64,000 nucleotides of DNA from CAYGUK01 sp964352985 (GTDB lineage Bacteria; Pseudomonadota; Gammaproteobacteria; JAHCLG01): NCBI GenBank assembly GCA_964352985.1, contig CAYGUK010000003.1, forward strand, positions 1-64,000, in the 5' to 3' direction. A program made the translations under genes and the position numbers. Below are positions 53,591 through 62,853 of the stretch, piece by piece; the first letter of the stretch is position 1; each line of letters opens with the position of its first letter. The notes below the pieces were generated by a model. That model saw only the letters and a list, made by a program, of their open reading frames with translations, did no database searches and had not been told where the DNA came from.

Positions 53591-55426
53591 TTACGATGAT
53601 AATTTATCTTTAAGTTGTGATAAGGTGGATTCATAACCAATATCACTTAAATTATCAATTTGTTTGAAATCAAATAATTTAAATTCACGGACATCACAAT
53701 CTATATAATAATCAGCTTCACGAGCCATGCGTCGTTGGTGTTGCATGCTACAAAGCGTAATAGACTCAAAAATAATTTCGGAAATTGTTGGGATATCAAT
53801 ATTCACTTTTCTAAATGGATTAAATTGTTGACGTAATAATCCCCAGCCAGATAACCAACCTTCTGGTGTGAGATCACTCGTGAGTTCTGGTTTTGAAGAA
53901 ACATTAACTGCAATAATTTTCCCACCATTAGAAAAACGTCTCATCACATCAACAGGTAAATTATTCACAATGCAACCATCAATCAGTAAATCACCATCTT
54001 TTGTTGAGATTGGAGGGACGATACCTGGTAAGGATAAACTTGCTCGCACATTTTTCCAGAGGATACCTTGCGAGTGAACTTTGATTTCACGCTTTGTAAT
54101 ATTGGTTGAAATACAAAACATACGTTTCCATAAATCTTCGATATTTACTTCACGTCCGTAAGCATTCATTAAACTTTTAGACCAAGCTTTTGCAGAAATA
54201 ATTGAAACAACTGGTACAGTATAATCAAATAATTTTTTATTCGACACTAAATGTGTTTTTAATATATCACTAATGGTGTCAACATCATAATCCATGGCAA
54301 ATAATCCAGCCATCATGGCGCCGGCACTTGTTCCTGCAACTAAATCAATTTCAATTCCCAATTCTTGTAATGCGCGATAGGCACCTAGATGAGCAAGACC
54401 TCTTGCACCGCCGCCACCTAAAACTAACGCATAATTCTTACCAGTAATATATCGAATAACACGCTGTAGTGTTTTCTCATTTCCAATTTGCACATGATGG
54501 TGACTTTCAACGTCTCGAAGTTCTAGCCATTTTGCCGTTTCTTTAGGTATTTTTACATCACTACCGTGGATTAATATTAAATCTGTTGTGCGTTTGATAT
54601 TACTTGAAAATGAAGAAATTTCATGTTCGACCTCATTGAGTTCATGATTATCTTCACTCGCAGCGATTAATAAGATTCTATCTGCTTGACGTAAACAACG
54701 TCTCGACCAAGGCGTAACTTTTTCATCTGTTTCATACACAATAAATTTATATTTGTTTTCTTGCTCACTTAACCAATTTGCAATGGTAGTGCAACGATCA
54801 CTTTCTAATGGTGTTTGAGCAAAGCCGGGTTCATGCAAATATTCATCAAATTTTTTACTATTTAAATGTAGTGTGTCACCTAATGTAGATATTGCTTCAA
54901 TAAATTGATGAGTAAATTCTTTATAAACTAATGAATTTCCAGCCGGCGCAATGGTAATAGTATTGATAGGTGCGGTTGCTGAGAGGTTTTTTGTCATGAT
55001 TCGAATGATGGCGTGCTTTACAATACTCATTAATTGCGTGTGATGATTTTCACAAAATTCATCAAATGCATTTTTGGTGAGTTTAAGAACGAGACTATCG
55101 CGAATAGCATAAACAGTTGCCGCGCGAGGTTGTTCAGTTAACAAAGCCAATTCACCGATAATTTCACCAGCCCCCATTTCACCTAGCATGGTTTTATTTC
55201 CACCTGCAACTTTTCGAAAGGCGCGAAGTCGACCATTAACAACGAGGTAAAGGCTATCACCACTATCACCTTCATTCATTAATATTTCACCGCCACTTAA
55301 AAAGACAGGTTTGAGATGTAAAACAAGTTGCTCAAGAACATCTGTCTTAATATCAGAAAAAAATTCGCTTGCAGCTAAGAAATCAATGACAACATTCTTA
55401 GGAATGTCATCCATACTCTGCAACAT
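53591..55426 (-). CDS. cNMP-binding domain / patatin-like phospholipase
   Basis: 611 residues, NTE/RssA-like. Residues about 20-140 form a cyclic-nucleotide-type domain (GGEILMNEGDSGDSLYLVVN, GEIIGELALLTEQPRAATV). A middle region follows that may be a degenerate nucleotide-binding part. The patatin domain starts LVLGGGGARGLAHLGAYRAL (oxyanion loop), with nucleophile GTSAGAMMAG and catalytic Asp in DGCIVNNLPVDVMR, where DGG is DGC. GAGAGG nine bases before ATG. Cytosolic or membrane-peripheral lysophospholipase/esterase; the same fold includes effectors, but the CNB domain argues for a housekeeping role. Confidence 0.9.
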   Translation of the reverse strand: MLQSMDDIPKNVVIDFLAASEFFSDIKTDVLEQLVLHLKPVFLSGGEILMNEGDSGDSLYLVVNGRLRAFRKVAGGNKTMLGEMGAGEIIGELALLTEQPRAATVYAIRDSLVLKLTKNAFDEFCENHHTQLMSIVKHAIIRIMTKNLSATAPINTITIAPAGNSLVYKEFTHQFIEAISTLGDTLHLNSKKFDEYLHEPGFAQTPLESDRCTTIANWLSEQENKYKFIVYETDEKVTPWSRRCLRQADRILLIAASEDNHELNEVEHEISSFSSNIKRTTDLILIHGSDVKIPKETAKWLELRDVESHHHVQIGNEKTLQRVIRYITGKNYALVLGGGGARGLAHLGAYRALQELGIEIDLVAGTSAGAMMAGLFAMDYDVDTISDILKTHLVSNKKLFDYTVPVVSIISAKAWSKSLMNAYGREVNIEDLWKRMFCISTNITKREIKVHSQGILWKNVRASLSLPGIVPPISTKDGDLLIDGCIVNNLPVDVMRRFSNGGKIIAVNVSSKPELTSDLTPEGWLSGWGLLRQQFNPFRKVNIDIPTISEIIFESITLCSMQHQRRMAREADYYIDCDVREFKLFDFKQIDNLSDIGYESTLSQLKDKLSS

Positions 55427-55595
55427 TGTTGGCTACCTCTCTTTAAATACTAAATTCGCCGGCAAAGTGGTAATGATTATTCAATTATAAATATAGCACA
55501 GGTTATTTAAGACCGCGTTTAAACCCAACTTTTAATGCAAAATGATTAAAAACACAGTATCATAGCGTCCTTTTCTAATAACTTTTGGGAATGAA

Positions 55596-56750
55596 ATGTC
55601 AGAATACACTATTTTTACATCAGAATCTGTCTCAGAGGGGCACCCGGATAAAATTGCTGATCAAATCTCAGACGCTGTTTTAGATGCGTTACTTGAGCAA
55701 GATCCCATGTCTCGGGTAGCTTGTGAAACCTATGTAAAAACAGGCATGGTATTAGTAGGTGGCGAAATTACCACCAATGCTTGGGTAGATGTCGAACACA
55801 TCGCTCGTCATGTCGTCAAGCAAATTGGTTACAATAATTCTGAAATGGGTTTTGATTGGGAATCATGCTCAATTATGTCAACGATTGGTAAACAATCACT
55901 TGATATTGCTCAAGGTGTTGATGAATCAGCTGATAAAGAACAAGGGGCAGGTGATCAAGGTTTAATGTTTGGCTATGCTTCGAATGAAACAGATGTATTA
56001 ATGCCAGCACCAATTACTTATGCGCATCGCCTGGTAAAACGCCAATCTGAGCTTCGCCATAATGGTACTCTCGAATGGTTGCGACCTGATGCAAAAAGCC
56101 AAGTGACACTACGTTACGAAAATGGCAAACCCATTGCTGTAGATGCTGTTGTGCTGTCGACCCAACATCATCCTTCTATTTCTCAAGCTGCATTAATAGA
56201 AGCTGTCATGGAAGAAATTATCAAACCTGTTTTGCCTAGCGAATGGTTATCAAAAACGACTAAATATTTCATTAATCCAACAGGTCGTTTTGTCGTTGGT
56301 GGCCCATTAGGCGATTGTGGTTTAACGGGTCGTAAAATTATTGTTGATACTTATGGCGGTATGGCGCGACACGGTGGCGGTGCATTTTCAGGTAAAGATC
56401 CCACAAAAGTTGATCGCAGTGCATCTTACGCTGCTCGTTATGTCTCAAAAAATATCGTGGCAAGTGGCATAGCGGATCGATTAGAAATCCAAGTATCTTA
56501 TGCGATTGGTGTAGCAGAGCCTACTTCAATTTCTATTAATACTTTTGGAACAGGTAAAATTGCCGATGACAAAATAATTCAACTGATTGATGAATTTTTT
56601 GATTTACGTCCCAAGGGTTTAATCGCGATGTTAGATTTAAGACGACCTATTTACTCACCCACAGCGGCATATGGGCATTTTGGTCGCGATGAATTTCCTT
56701 GGGAAAAAACCGATAAGGCCAGTATGTTAAAAGATGCTGCTGGTATTTAA
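55596..56750 (+). CDS. metK: S-adenosylmethionine synthetase
   Basis: Makes SAM from methionine and ATP. FTSESVSEGHPDKIADQISD, GAGDQGLMFGYA and the signature GGGAFSGKDPTKVDRSA are intact. 384 residues equals the gammaproteobacterial protein. It is followed by ahcY after 20 bases, forming a SAM-use/recycle pair. The 169-base gap upstream has no recognisable SAM riboswitch. Confidence 0.98.
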   Translation: MSEYTIFTSESVSEGHPDKIADQISDAVLDALLEQDPMSRVACETYVKTGMVLVGGEITTNAWVDVEHIARHVVKQIGYNNSEMGFDWESCSIMSTIGKQSLDIAQGVDESADKEQGAGDQGLMFGYASNETDVLMPAPITYAHRLVKRQSELRHNGTLEWLRPDAKSQVTLRYENGKPIAVDAVVLSTQHHPSISQAALIEAVMEEIIKPVLPSEWLSKTTKYFINPTGRFVVGGPLGDCGLTGRKIIVDTYGGMARHGGGAFSGKDPTKVDRSASYAARYVSKNIVASGIADRLEIQVSYAIGVAEPTSISINTFGTGKIADDKIIQLIDEFFDLRPKGLIAMLDLRRPIYSPTAAYGHFGRDEFPWEKTDKASMLKDAAGI

Positions 56751-56770
56751 TTGAATGGAGAATAGATAAA

Positions 56771-58084
56771 ATGAGTGCACAAATGAAAAATCAAACGACT
56801 GAAGACTTTAAAGTTAAAGATATAACGCTTGCCGAATGGGGGCGTAAAGAAATCGCTATTGCTGAAACTGAAATGCCAGGTTTAATGGCATTACGTGAAA
56901 AATTTGCAACAGAGCAACCGCTAAAAGGCGCTCGTATTGCTGGCTGTATCCATATGACGATTCAAACAGCCGTTTTAATTGAAACTTTAACAGCATTAGG
57001 TGCGGAAGTTCGTTGGTCATCCTGCAACATTTTTTCAACTCAAGATCATGCAGCTGCCGCTATCGCGAAAACATGCGTTCCTGTGTTTGCATGGAAAGGT
57101 GAAAGTGAAGAAGAATATTGGTGGTGTGTTAAACAAACGATTGAAGGGCCAAATGGATGGCGCCCAAATATGGTATTAGATGATGGTGGTGATTTAACAT
57201 TAATGCTTCATCGTGATTATGCTGATATTTTAGATGATATCAAAGGAATCACTGAAGAAACGACAACTGGTGTTCATCGTCTTTATGAAATGTTTGAACA
57301 AGGTACGCTGAAAATTACAGCAATTAATGTTAATGATTCTGTAACAAAATCAAAATTTGATAATTTATATGGTACGCGTGAATCCTTAATGGATGGTATT
57401 AAGCGAGCAACTGATACCATGATTGCAGGTAAAATTGCTTTGATTGCTGGTTATGGTGATGTGGGTAAAGGTTGTGCGCAAGCATTACGGGGCCTTGGGG
57501 CAACAGTAATGATAACAGAAATCGATCCCATTTGTGCGTTACAAGCAGCAATGGAAGGTTATCGCGTGGTAACAATGGATGAAGCCTCTCCTTTAGCTGA
57601 TATATTTGTTACTGCGACTGGCAACTATCATGTTATTACACATGATCACATGTTAAAAATGAAAAACAATGCGATCATCTGCAATATTGGACATTTTGAT
57701 AATGAAATCGATGTTGCTTCATTAAAACAATATCAATGGGAAAATATTAAACCTCAAGTTGATCATGTTATTTTCTCAGATAACAAACGCTTAATATTAT
57801 TAGCGGAAGGCCGTTTAGTGAATTTAGGTTGTGCGACAGGTCATGCTAGTTTTGTCATGTCTAATTCATTTACTAACCAAGTATTAGCTCAAATCGAATT
57901 ATTCAAATATGCGGATAAGTATCCACTTGGCGTTCACGTATTACCTAAACATTTAGATGAAGAAGTAGCACGCTTACATTTAGCTAAATTGGGAGTGAAA
58001 CTTACAACGTTGACCAAAGAACAAGCCAAATACTTAGGCATAAAAGTTGAAGGTCCATATAAACCTGAATTTTATCGTTATTAA
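56771..58084 (+). CDS. ahcY: Adenosylhomocysteinase
   Basis: Hydrolyses SAH to adenosine and homocysteine. VKDITLAEWGRKEIAIAETE at the N-terminus, catalytic elements CNIFSTQDHAAAAI and NVNDSVTKSKFDN, the NAD fold AGYGDVGKGCAQALRGLGA, and the C-terminal lid ending KPEFYRY. 437 residues. GGAGA precedes the ATG. Its presence implies the one-step SAH route rather than only Pfs/LuxS. Confidence 0.98.
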   Translation: MSAQMKNQTTEDFKVKDITLAEWGRKEIAIAETEMPGLMALREKFATEQPLKGARIAGCIHMTIQTAVLIETLTALGAEVRWSSCNIFSTQDHAAAAIAKTCVPVFAWKGESEEEYWWCVKQTIEGPNGWRPNMVLDDGGDLTLMLHRDYADILDDIKGITEETTTGVHRLYEMFEQGTLKITAINVNDSVTKSKFDNLYGTRESLMDGIKRATDTMIAGKIALIAGYGDVGKGCAQALRGLGATVMITEIDPICALQAAMEGYRVVTMDEASPLADIFVTATGNYHVITHDHMLKMKNNAIICNIGHFDNEIDVASLKQYQWENIKPQVDHVIFSDNKRLILLAEGRLVNLGCATGHASFVMSNSFTNQVLAQIELFKYADKYPLGVHVLPKHLDEEVARLHLAKLGVKLTTLTKEQAKYLGIKVEGPYKPEFYRY

Positions 58085-58092
58085 AATTAATA

Positions 58093-58121
58093 GGGCAAAG
58101 CAATATAAAATTGCTTTGCCC
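58093..58121 (+). other. Hairpin after ahcY
   Basis: GGGCAAAGCAA (58093-58103) and TTGCTTTGCCC (58111-58121) pair perfectly around TATAAAA. Eleven bases later rsmE begins. No T run follows; it may be a processing or partial termination site between metK-ahcY and rsmE. Confidence 0.65.
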
Positions 58122-58132
58122 ATGTTGATACC

Positions 58133-58858
58133 ATGCTTAAACCCAGAGTTTATTTTTCAACTGTACTAACACTAAATAGTGAAATCAACTTTCCTAAAGA
58201 AATTGCACATCATTTACAGCAAGTACTAAGATTAAATGTAAACGATGAAGTCATTATTTTTAATGGTCAATCGGGCGAATACTTGGCTAAAATTATAGCG
58301 ATATCAAAAAAAAGTTTAACTGTTAGGATAAAAGAATTTATTGATGTCAATCGTGAATCTTCACTTAAAATTCATTTAGGACAAGTTATCTCACGCAGTG
58401 AGAGAATGCGTTTTACCCTACAAAAAGCAGTTGAATTGGGTGTCAGTGAAATCACACCGTTGTTATCAACGAAATGTGGAGTGAAAATAAAATCAGTAAA
58501 ATCTGACGCAAAAATATCACATTGGGAAAAAATAATTATTTCAGCTGCTGAGCAAAGTGGTCGCACCATTTTACCGAAATTAAATCCAGTCATTGGATTT
58601 AGCGAATGGTTAATGCAAAATCCACAGGGTGTCGTTCTTGATCCTTGTGGGCAGAAAACGCTAAGTGATGTTACGTATATTAATAATACAATGAATATTC
58701 TAGTTGGTAGTGAATCAGGACTTACAGTTGCAGAAATAAATCAAGCATTATCGCATCAATATATCGGCTTACGATTAGGACCGAGAATACTCAGAACAGA
58801 AACTGCTGCGTTAAGTTTGGTGAGTATTTTGCAGTTTATTCATGGTGATTTTCAATAA
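58133..58858 (+). CDS. rsmE: 16S rRNA (uracil-1498-N3)-methyltransferase
   Basis: SPOUT methyltransferase. An N-terminal PUA-like part (HHLQQVLRLNVNDEVIIFNG) precedes the knotted domain (RSERMRFTLQKAVELGVSEI, VGSESGLTVAEI, LGPRILRTETAALSLVSIL). 241 residues is normal. Weak ribosome site. Confidence 0.95.
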   Translation: MLKPRVYFSTVLTLNSEINFPKEIAHHLQQVLRLNVNDEVIIFNGQSGEYLAKIIAISKKSLTVRIKEFIDVNRESSLKIHLGQVISRSERMRFTLQKAVELGVSEITPLLSTKCGVKIKSVKSDAKISHWEKIIISAAEQSGRTILPKLNPVIGFSEWLMQNPQGVVLDPCGQKTLSDVTYINNTMNILVGSESGLTVAEINQALSHQYIGLRLGPRILRTETAALSLVSILQFIHGDFQ

Positions 58859-58880
58859 ATCTAATACTCATTATTAGATT
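58858..58880 (+). other. Hairpin after rsmE
   Basis: AATCTAATA (58858-58866) and TATTAGATT (58872-58880) form a perfect 9-pair stem beginning on the last base of the rsmE stop codon. No T run follows. Confidence 0.5.
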
Positions 58881-58974
58881 AAACAAAAATAAAGAAAGAT
58901 TAATATTTTTTTCATGACATTAATTTCGAAATAAATAATTTTTATTTTATCAGAAGTAATCTATAAAATAAAAC

Positions 58975-59214
58975 TCAAAACCTCGGTGTATTAGGAGGAG
59001 CAGGAGGTAGGGGAGTATCTTGATCAAGAGAATCATCTTGAATTGCATCATCAAGATTTAGATTAAAATTATCCTGCACATAAAGATGACCATGAGCGTT
59101 GTCGTTACTTTCTGAAAAATCTTCTACTTGACTTAGGGGGTCGCCATTAGGCTCCATGTCTTCTAGCAGAGCTAAAATTTTATAATAAATATTACTACCG
59201 AAAGTTTCAGACAT
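58975..59214 (-). CDS. Small acidic protein with proline-rich tail
   Basis: The ATG at 59214 follows GAGGAAA and gives 79 residues (MSETFGSNIYYKILALLEDM...); a start 18 codons upstream is less likely. The protein is rich in Asp, Glu, Asn and Ser, has no membrane helix or signal peptide, and ends TPLPPAPPNTPRF. No family recognised. The proline-rich end could bind SH3- or WW-type domains, an inference. Confidence 0.5.
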   Translation of the reverse strand: MSETFGSNIYYKILALLEDMEPNGDPLSQVEDFSESNDNAHGHLYVQDNFNLNLDDAIQDDSLDQDTPLPPAPPNTPRF

Positions 59215-59487
59215 AATGTATTTCCTCAGATAGTTATAAGCACTCAAGCTATTTTTAAAATAGTACACGAGTAATTAAAATAACTATGATAATAATTAAA
59301 CTAAATGAATATAATTTGTTAAATTTTTGAAAATTCCATGATATTTAAAATATAAGGTGAGTCAATTTACTTTTTTTATTATTCGTGTAAATTTTTTAAT
59401 TCTATTGTAAAGCATAGTATAAACATTGATTATTCTAAAATAAAGAGGTTAATAAAATGAATACAAATAATCCAATTATAAGTTAAT

Positions 59488-60042
59488 TTATATCGGTGAT
59501 GAATAAATCATAACAATCAAAACTTCTGATTGTTTTTTTGCAATATTTTTTACTTGATATAAATGATTTGGTTGTAAATAAAGACAATCTTCTGTAGATA
59601 AAATGTAGCTATCACATTCAACAATCAATTCAACTTTACCCTTTAATACATAAAAATATTTTGTACCTTTTGTGGCAAAAGAAGGTGTGGGCGTAAATGC
59701 TTTATCAATAGGAATTTCGATATGTTTAATTTGCGATTCAGCACTTTTTTCTTGTGGTGTAATAAGACGACAAATTGTGTGACTGTCTTTCGCTAAATGT
59801 TGCAATTGATGTTCTGCCCTTTTAATGAGGACCAGAGGTGGTTCATTTTCACCAATCATATCGCTTAATGATTTGCCTAGTGCATTGGCTATGCGAATTG
59901 CAACATCTAAGCTGGGTTGAACATCGTTATTTTCTATTTTAGAGACTAACGATTTTGAGACATTTGCTAATTCAGCTAAGTGTTGCATCGAGAATTCTAA
60001 TTTTTTTCTAAAACATTTCAAATTTTCTGCGAAGTAATTCAT
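59488..60042 (-). CDS. XRE-family regulator with cupin domain
   Basis: 184 residues. HTH in the first 65 (MQHLAELANVSKSLVSKIEN, QPSLDVAIRIANALG), then a cupin_2 sensor barrel (KGTKYFYVLKGKVELIVECD, then DCLYLQPNHLYQVKN). Proteins of this layout sense a small ligand and often control a neighbouring enzyme. It is divergent from a YqhD-like dehydrogenase, which it probably regulates along with itself. Confidence 0.9.
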   Translation of the reverse strand: MNYFAENLKCFRKKLEFSMQHLAELANVSKSLVSKIENNDVQPSLDVAIRIANALGKSLSDMIGENEPPLVLIKRAEHQLQHLAKDSHTICRLITPQEKSAESQIKHIEIPIDKAFTPTPSFATKGTKYFYVLKGKVELIVECDSYILSTEDCLYLQPNHLYQVKNIAKKQSEVLIVMIYSSPI

Positions 60043-60065
60043 GGTGTTATCTTATTTAAACTATT

Positions 60066-60144
60066 GGTTCATATAATACACAAAAAATTTAAAATAATAA
60101 ACAAAAACACTTGCATTAAATTATTCGGTGTATATAATACGACC
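60066..60144. promoter_or_regulatory. Divergent promoter with two direct repeat elements
   Basis: GGTTCATATAATACAC (60066-60081) and GGTGTATATAATACGA (60127-60142) share GGTnnATATAATAC, 61 bases apart. The second covers the -10 TATAAT (60133-60138) of a promoter with -35 TTGCAT (60111-60116) and a 16-base spacer. Likely binding sites of the XRE-cupin regulator. Confidence 0.55.
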
Positions 60145-60184
60145 CATAAAGTTTCATATATTAAACAAATGGTGGAAATCAATT

Positions 60185-61342
60185 ATGCTAAATTTTAACT
60201 TTAAAAATCCAACACGCATCATTTTTGGTCAAGGCGAAATCGCTAAACTAAGTCAAGAAATTCCAAAAAATGCAAAAATATTAATGACTTATGGTGGTGG
60301 TAGTATTAAAAAGAATGGCGTATATCAGCAAGTTATAAATGCTTTAGCGGGTTATGATGTGATTGAATTTGGCGGGATAGAAGCAAATCCTCGTTATCAT
60401 ACTTTAATGGAAGCCGTTAATTTGGTTAAAAAACATGATAGAACCTTTTTACTGGCAGTTGGTGGTGGTTCTGTTGCTGATGGGACTAAATTTATTGCTG
60501 CAGCAAGTCATTATCAAGGTGAAAATGCATGGGATTTAATCGCTAAAGGTTTAACTATAACAAAGGCATTACCTGTCGGCGTTGTTCTTACCTTACCTGC
60601 GACTGGGTCAGAAATGAATGGTGGGGCAGTTGTTACCAATGAAGATTTAAAACAAAAAAGAGCATTAAAATCACCACTTTTATTTCCTCAATTTTCAATC
60701 TTAGATCCAACTGTCACATATAGTTTACCCCTGCGTCAAATTGGAAATGGAATCGTCGATGCTTTTACGCATGTTATGGAACAATATTTAACTTACCCGG
60801 TTGGTGCGCATTTACAAGATAGATTTGCTGAGTCTATTTTATTAACGCTCATTGAATATGGTCCAAAAACTTTAAAAGAACCTGAAAATTACGAATATCG
60901 AGCTAATTTTGTTTGGAGTGCCACCATGGCATTAAATGGATTAATTGGTCAGGGTGTAGTTCAAGATTGGGCGACACATATGTTAAGCCATCCGTTAACC
61001 GCAATACATAATTTAGATCATGCTCAAACCTTAGCAATAATTTTACCTAATGTAATGAATAAACAACGAGAAACTAAAAAAGAAAAACTATTACAATATG
61101 CCGAAAGAATTTGGCATATCACCGAAGGTGATGAAAAAGCGAGAATAGACCAAGCAATTGCAAAAACACGGGAATTTTTCCAATCAGTTGGTTTAAAAAC
61201 GTCATTAAGTGAATTTGATATTTCAAAGAATTCTATTGATAAATTTATTGAATCACTCAAACAAACAAATATGTTACCCGTAGGTGAAAGAAAAGATATC
61301 GATATAAATAGAGCACGTGAAATATATCAAGATTGTGTGTAA
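60185..61342 (+). CDS. Iron-containing alcohol dehydrogenase, YqhD-like
   Basis: Reduces aldehydes with NADPH in YqhD-like enzymes. LNFNFKNPTRIIFGQGEIAK begins at the chosen ATG (60185; GGTGGA eight bases before). GGGSVADGTKFIAAA binds the cofactor, and the metal ligands lie in NGIVDAFTHVMEQYL and MLSHPLTAIHNLDHAQ. 385 residues, as in E. coli YqhD. A frame open from 60128 includes the promoter and is rejected. Probable target of the divergent XRE-cupin protein; role likely aldehyde detoxification. Confidence 0.93.
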   Translation: MLNFNFKNPTRIIFGQGEIAKLSQEIPKNAKILMTYGGGSIKKNGVYQQVINALAGYDVIEFGGIEANPRYHTLMEAVNLVKKHDRTFLLAVGGGSVADGTKFIAAASHYQGENAWDLIAKGLTITKALPVGVVLTLPATGSEMNGGAVVTNEDLKQKRALKSPLLFPQFSILDPTVTYSLPLRQIGNGIVDAFTHVMEQYLTYPVGAHLQDRFAESILLTLIEYGPKTLKEPENYEYRANFVWSATMALNGLIGQGVVQDWATHMLSHPLTAIHNLDHAQTLAIILPNVMNKQRETKKEKLLQYAERIWHITEGDEKARIDQAIAKTREFFQSVGLKTSLSEFDISKNSIDKFIESLKQTNMLPVGERKDIDINRAREIYQDCV

Positions 61343-61349
61343 GTAACTA

Positions 61350-61387
61350 ATCACCAATCACATTTAATTTGTGATTGGTGATAGTTT
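61350..61387 (+). terminator. Terminator after the YqhD-like gene
   Basis: ATCACCAATCAC (61350-61361) and GTGATTGGTGAT (61371-61382) pair perfectly around nine bases, followed by AGTTTTT. It ends the rightward gene before the leftward gene that terminates at 61388. Confidence 0.85.
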
Positions 61388-62812
61388 TTATTTCATACTG
61401 AGTGAAGTTTTTGCGGTTTTATTTCTTGTTAACATTTTAGCAAGGGCCTCAAATTTTTCACAGATTAATTGTTTCAATGCTGCAAAAAATGATTTTTCTT
61501 CCCGAACTATTTTAACTTTTGGGTCTTTGTAAGGCTTTAATTGTAGATTTTGATCAAGTGATCCCACGATTGTCGTTTGATGTAGAAAATTAATTTCAAA
61601 TTTATCCCCCGGCGTAAACTTAGAACGCACCAACATTTTGTTTTGGTCATCACCAATACTAATTAACATAAATAAATAATTACCATTTCGATATGTTGCT
61701 GTTGCAGGTAGATAGTCACGTAAAACGGATTCAACTTCTTGATATGCCTTTGGTAATTTAGACAAATTATAACGATGTTCAAATTCATGATAACTAGCAC
61801 GACAAGCAAAATGAATATTTATGGGCATTTCTTTTGCTAAAGCAGAATATAAAATATGTCCTGCTACATCGTTACCTGTTAAATTTACCTCACGACCTGC
61901 GGTAATTGCTTTACGCTGTTGAATGAGATAACTAAATGTTGAACTGTCTTCCATTAGAAGATAAGCGAGATGATCTTTAAAATAATCTAAATAACTGGCC
62001 TCATTGTAATAATCAAAAGTTTCATAGCTTGTGAATGGTGTATACCAATTTTTCATAAACTTGATATGTTCTGTTGGTTTAGGTTGCCAAGGTATATATC
62101 GAGAAATTTGTAATGGTGTTGATTTCTGTTCAATTAATAGGTGAATATAAATTTCTTTTTCATCCTCACGAGTTTTAGTCACCACTTTAAATTTATCAAT
62201 ATGGTTATGTTGACTAAAATCCAAGATCGCTATATTTTTACGGCCATCATAAATAAATTGACCGTTTTTATTAACATAAACCGTTCCACCAAGTTCAGTT
62301 TCAGCCTGAAAAAAAATGACTTGTGGGCCAAAATAAGATTTTTTGTAAAGTTGATCTTGATAAAGCATTGTTTTTGATCGACTTATTTTATCAACTGTAG
62401 GTAATTGTGCGAGCGTTGGACTCATTTTAGGTTCAGGTTCAGGTTTAGGGATAATTGGCTCAATTTCTTTTTTACTAAAGGCTTCTATTTTTAATAGAAA
62501 TTCTTGTAAGGCAATAAAATGTTGATCTCTTTCATTTCTAAGTTTTTTACCTTCCTTTCTGATCCCTGCAGTAAATCGCATTCTACCCAAATCTTCTTTG
62601 AATATTTCAAAATTCACCATCGATATCATAAAATTATCTAGCATTATAGCGAGTTCCGACTTATCTTCCGCAAACTCAGTATCGAATTCGTCAAAGTGTT
62701 TTTCTAAAATTGAGATTAAATCTAAATAATCAATAGAACCTGTTTTAGCTTTTTTCATTTGGGTAAAACAGTCGACAATTTCATGTGCTAACTCTAAAAG
62801 TCGTTTTGGCAT
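61388..62812 (-). CDS. Large protein of unknown function
   Basis: 474 residues, no signal peptide or membrane helix. Residues 1-120 are helical and charged (SELAIMLDNFMISMVNFEIF). A proline-rich linker (IIPKPEPEPKMSP, near 120-132) leads to a mixed alpha/beta part with strand pairs (GGTVYVNKNGQFIYDGRKNI, KFKVVTKTREDEKEIYIHLL). The tail is basic and helical (FFAALKQLICEKFEALAKML). AAGGAT precedes the ATG. I recognise no family. Size and multi-domain look fit an effector-like protein of a host-associated bacterium, which is inference only. Confidence 0.6.
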   Translation of the reverse strand: MPKRLLELAHEIVDCFTQMKKAKTGSIDYLDLISILEKHFDEFDTEFAEDKSELAIMLDNFMISMVNFEIFKEDLGRMRFTAGIRKEGKKLRNERDQHFIALQEFLLKIEAFSKKEIEPIIPKPEPEPKMSPTLAQLPTVDKISRSKTMLYQDQLYKKSYFGPQVIFFQAETELGGTVYVNKNGQFIYDGRKNIAILDFSQHNHIDKFKVVTKTREDEKEIYIHLLIEQKSTPLQISRYIPWQPKPTEHIKFMKNWYTPFTSYETFDYYNEASYLDYFKDHLAYLLMEDSSTFSYLIQQRKAITAGREVNLTGNDVAGHILYSALAKEMPINIHFACRASYHEFEHRYNLSKLPKAYQEVESVLRDYLPATATYRNGNYLFMLISIGDDQNKMLVRSKFTPGDKFEINFLHQTTIVGSLDQNLQLKPYKDPKVKIVREEKSFFAALKQLICEKFEALAKMLTRNKTAKTSLSMK

Positions 62813-62853
62813 GTTACTTATCCTTTGTTATTTTCTATTCTTAACTTTCTACT

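Noticed and set aside
55470..55490. Fur-like GGTAATGATTATTCAATTA before metK
   Set aside because: Only the left half fits; about 11 of 19 positions, no better than expected in AT-rich DNA.
55427..55595. SAM or SAH riboswitch before metK-ahcY
   Set aside because: No conserved SAM/SAH aptamer core is recognisable in the 169-base gap, and the metK-ahcY gap is only 20 bases.
59457..59486. 8-codon frame (MNTNNPIIS) with a good AGAGG
   Set aside because: No downstream gene on that strand to control and it runs into the tail of the convergent regulator gene; probably chance.
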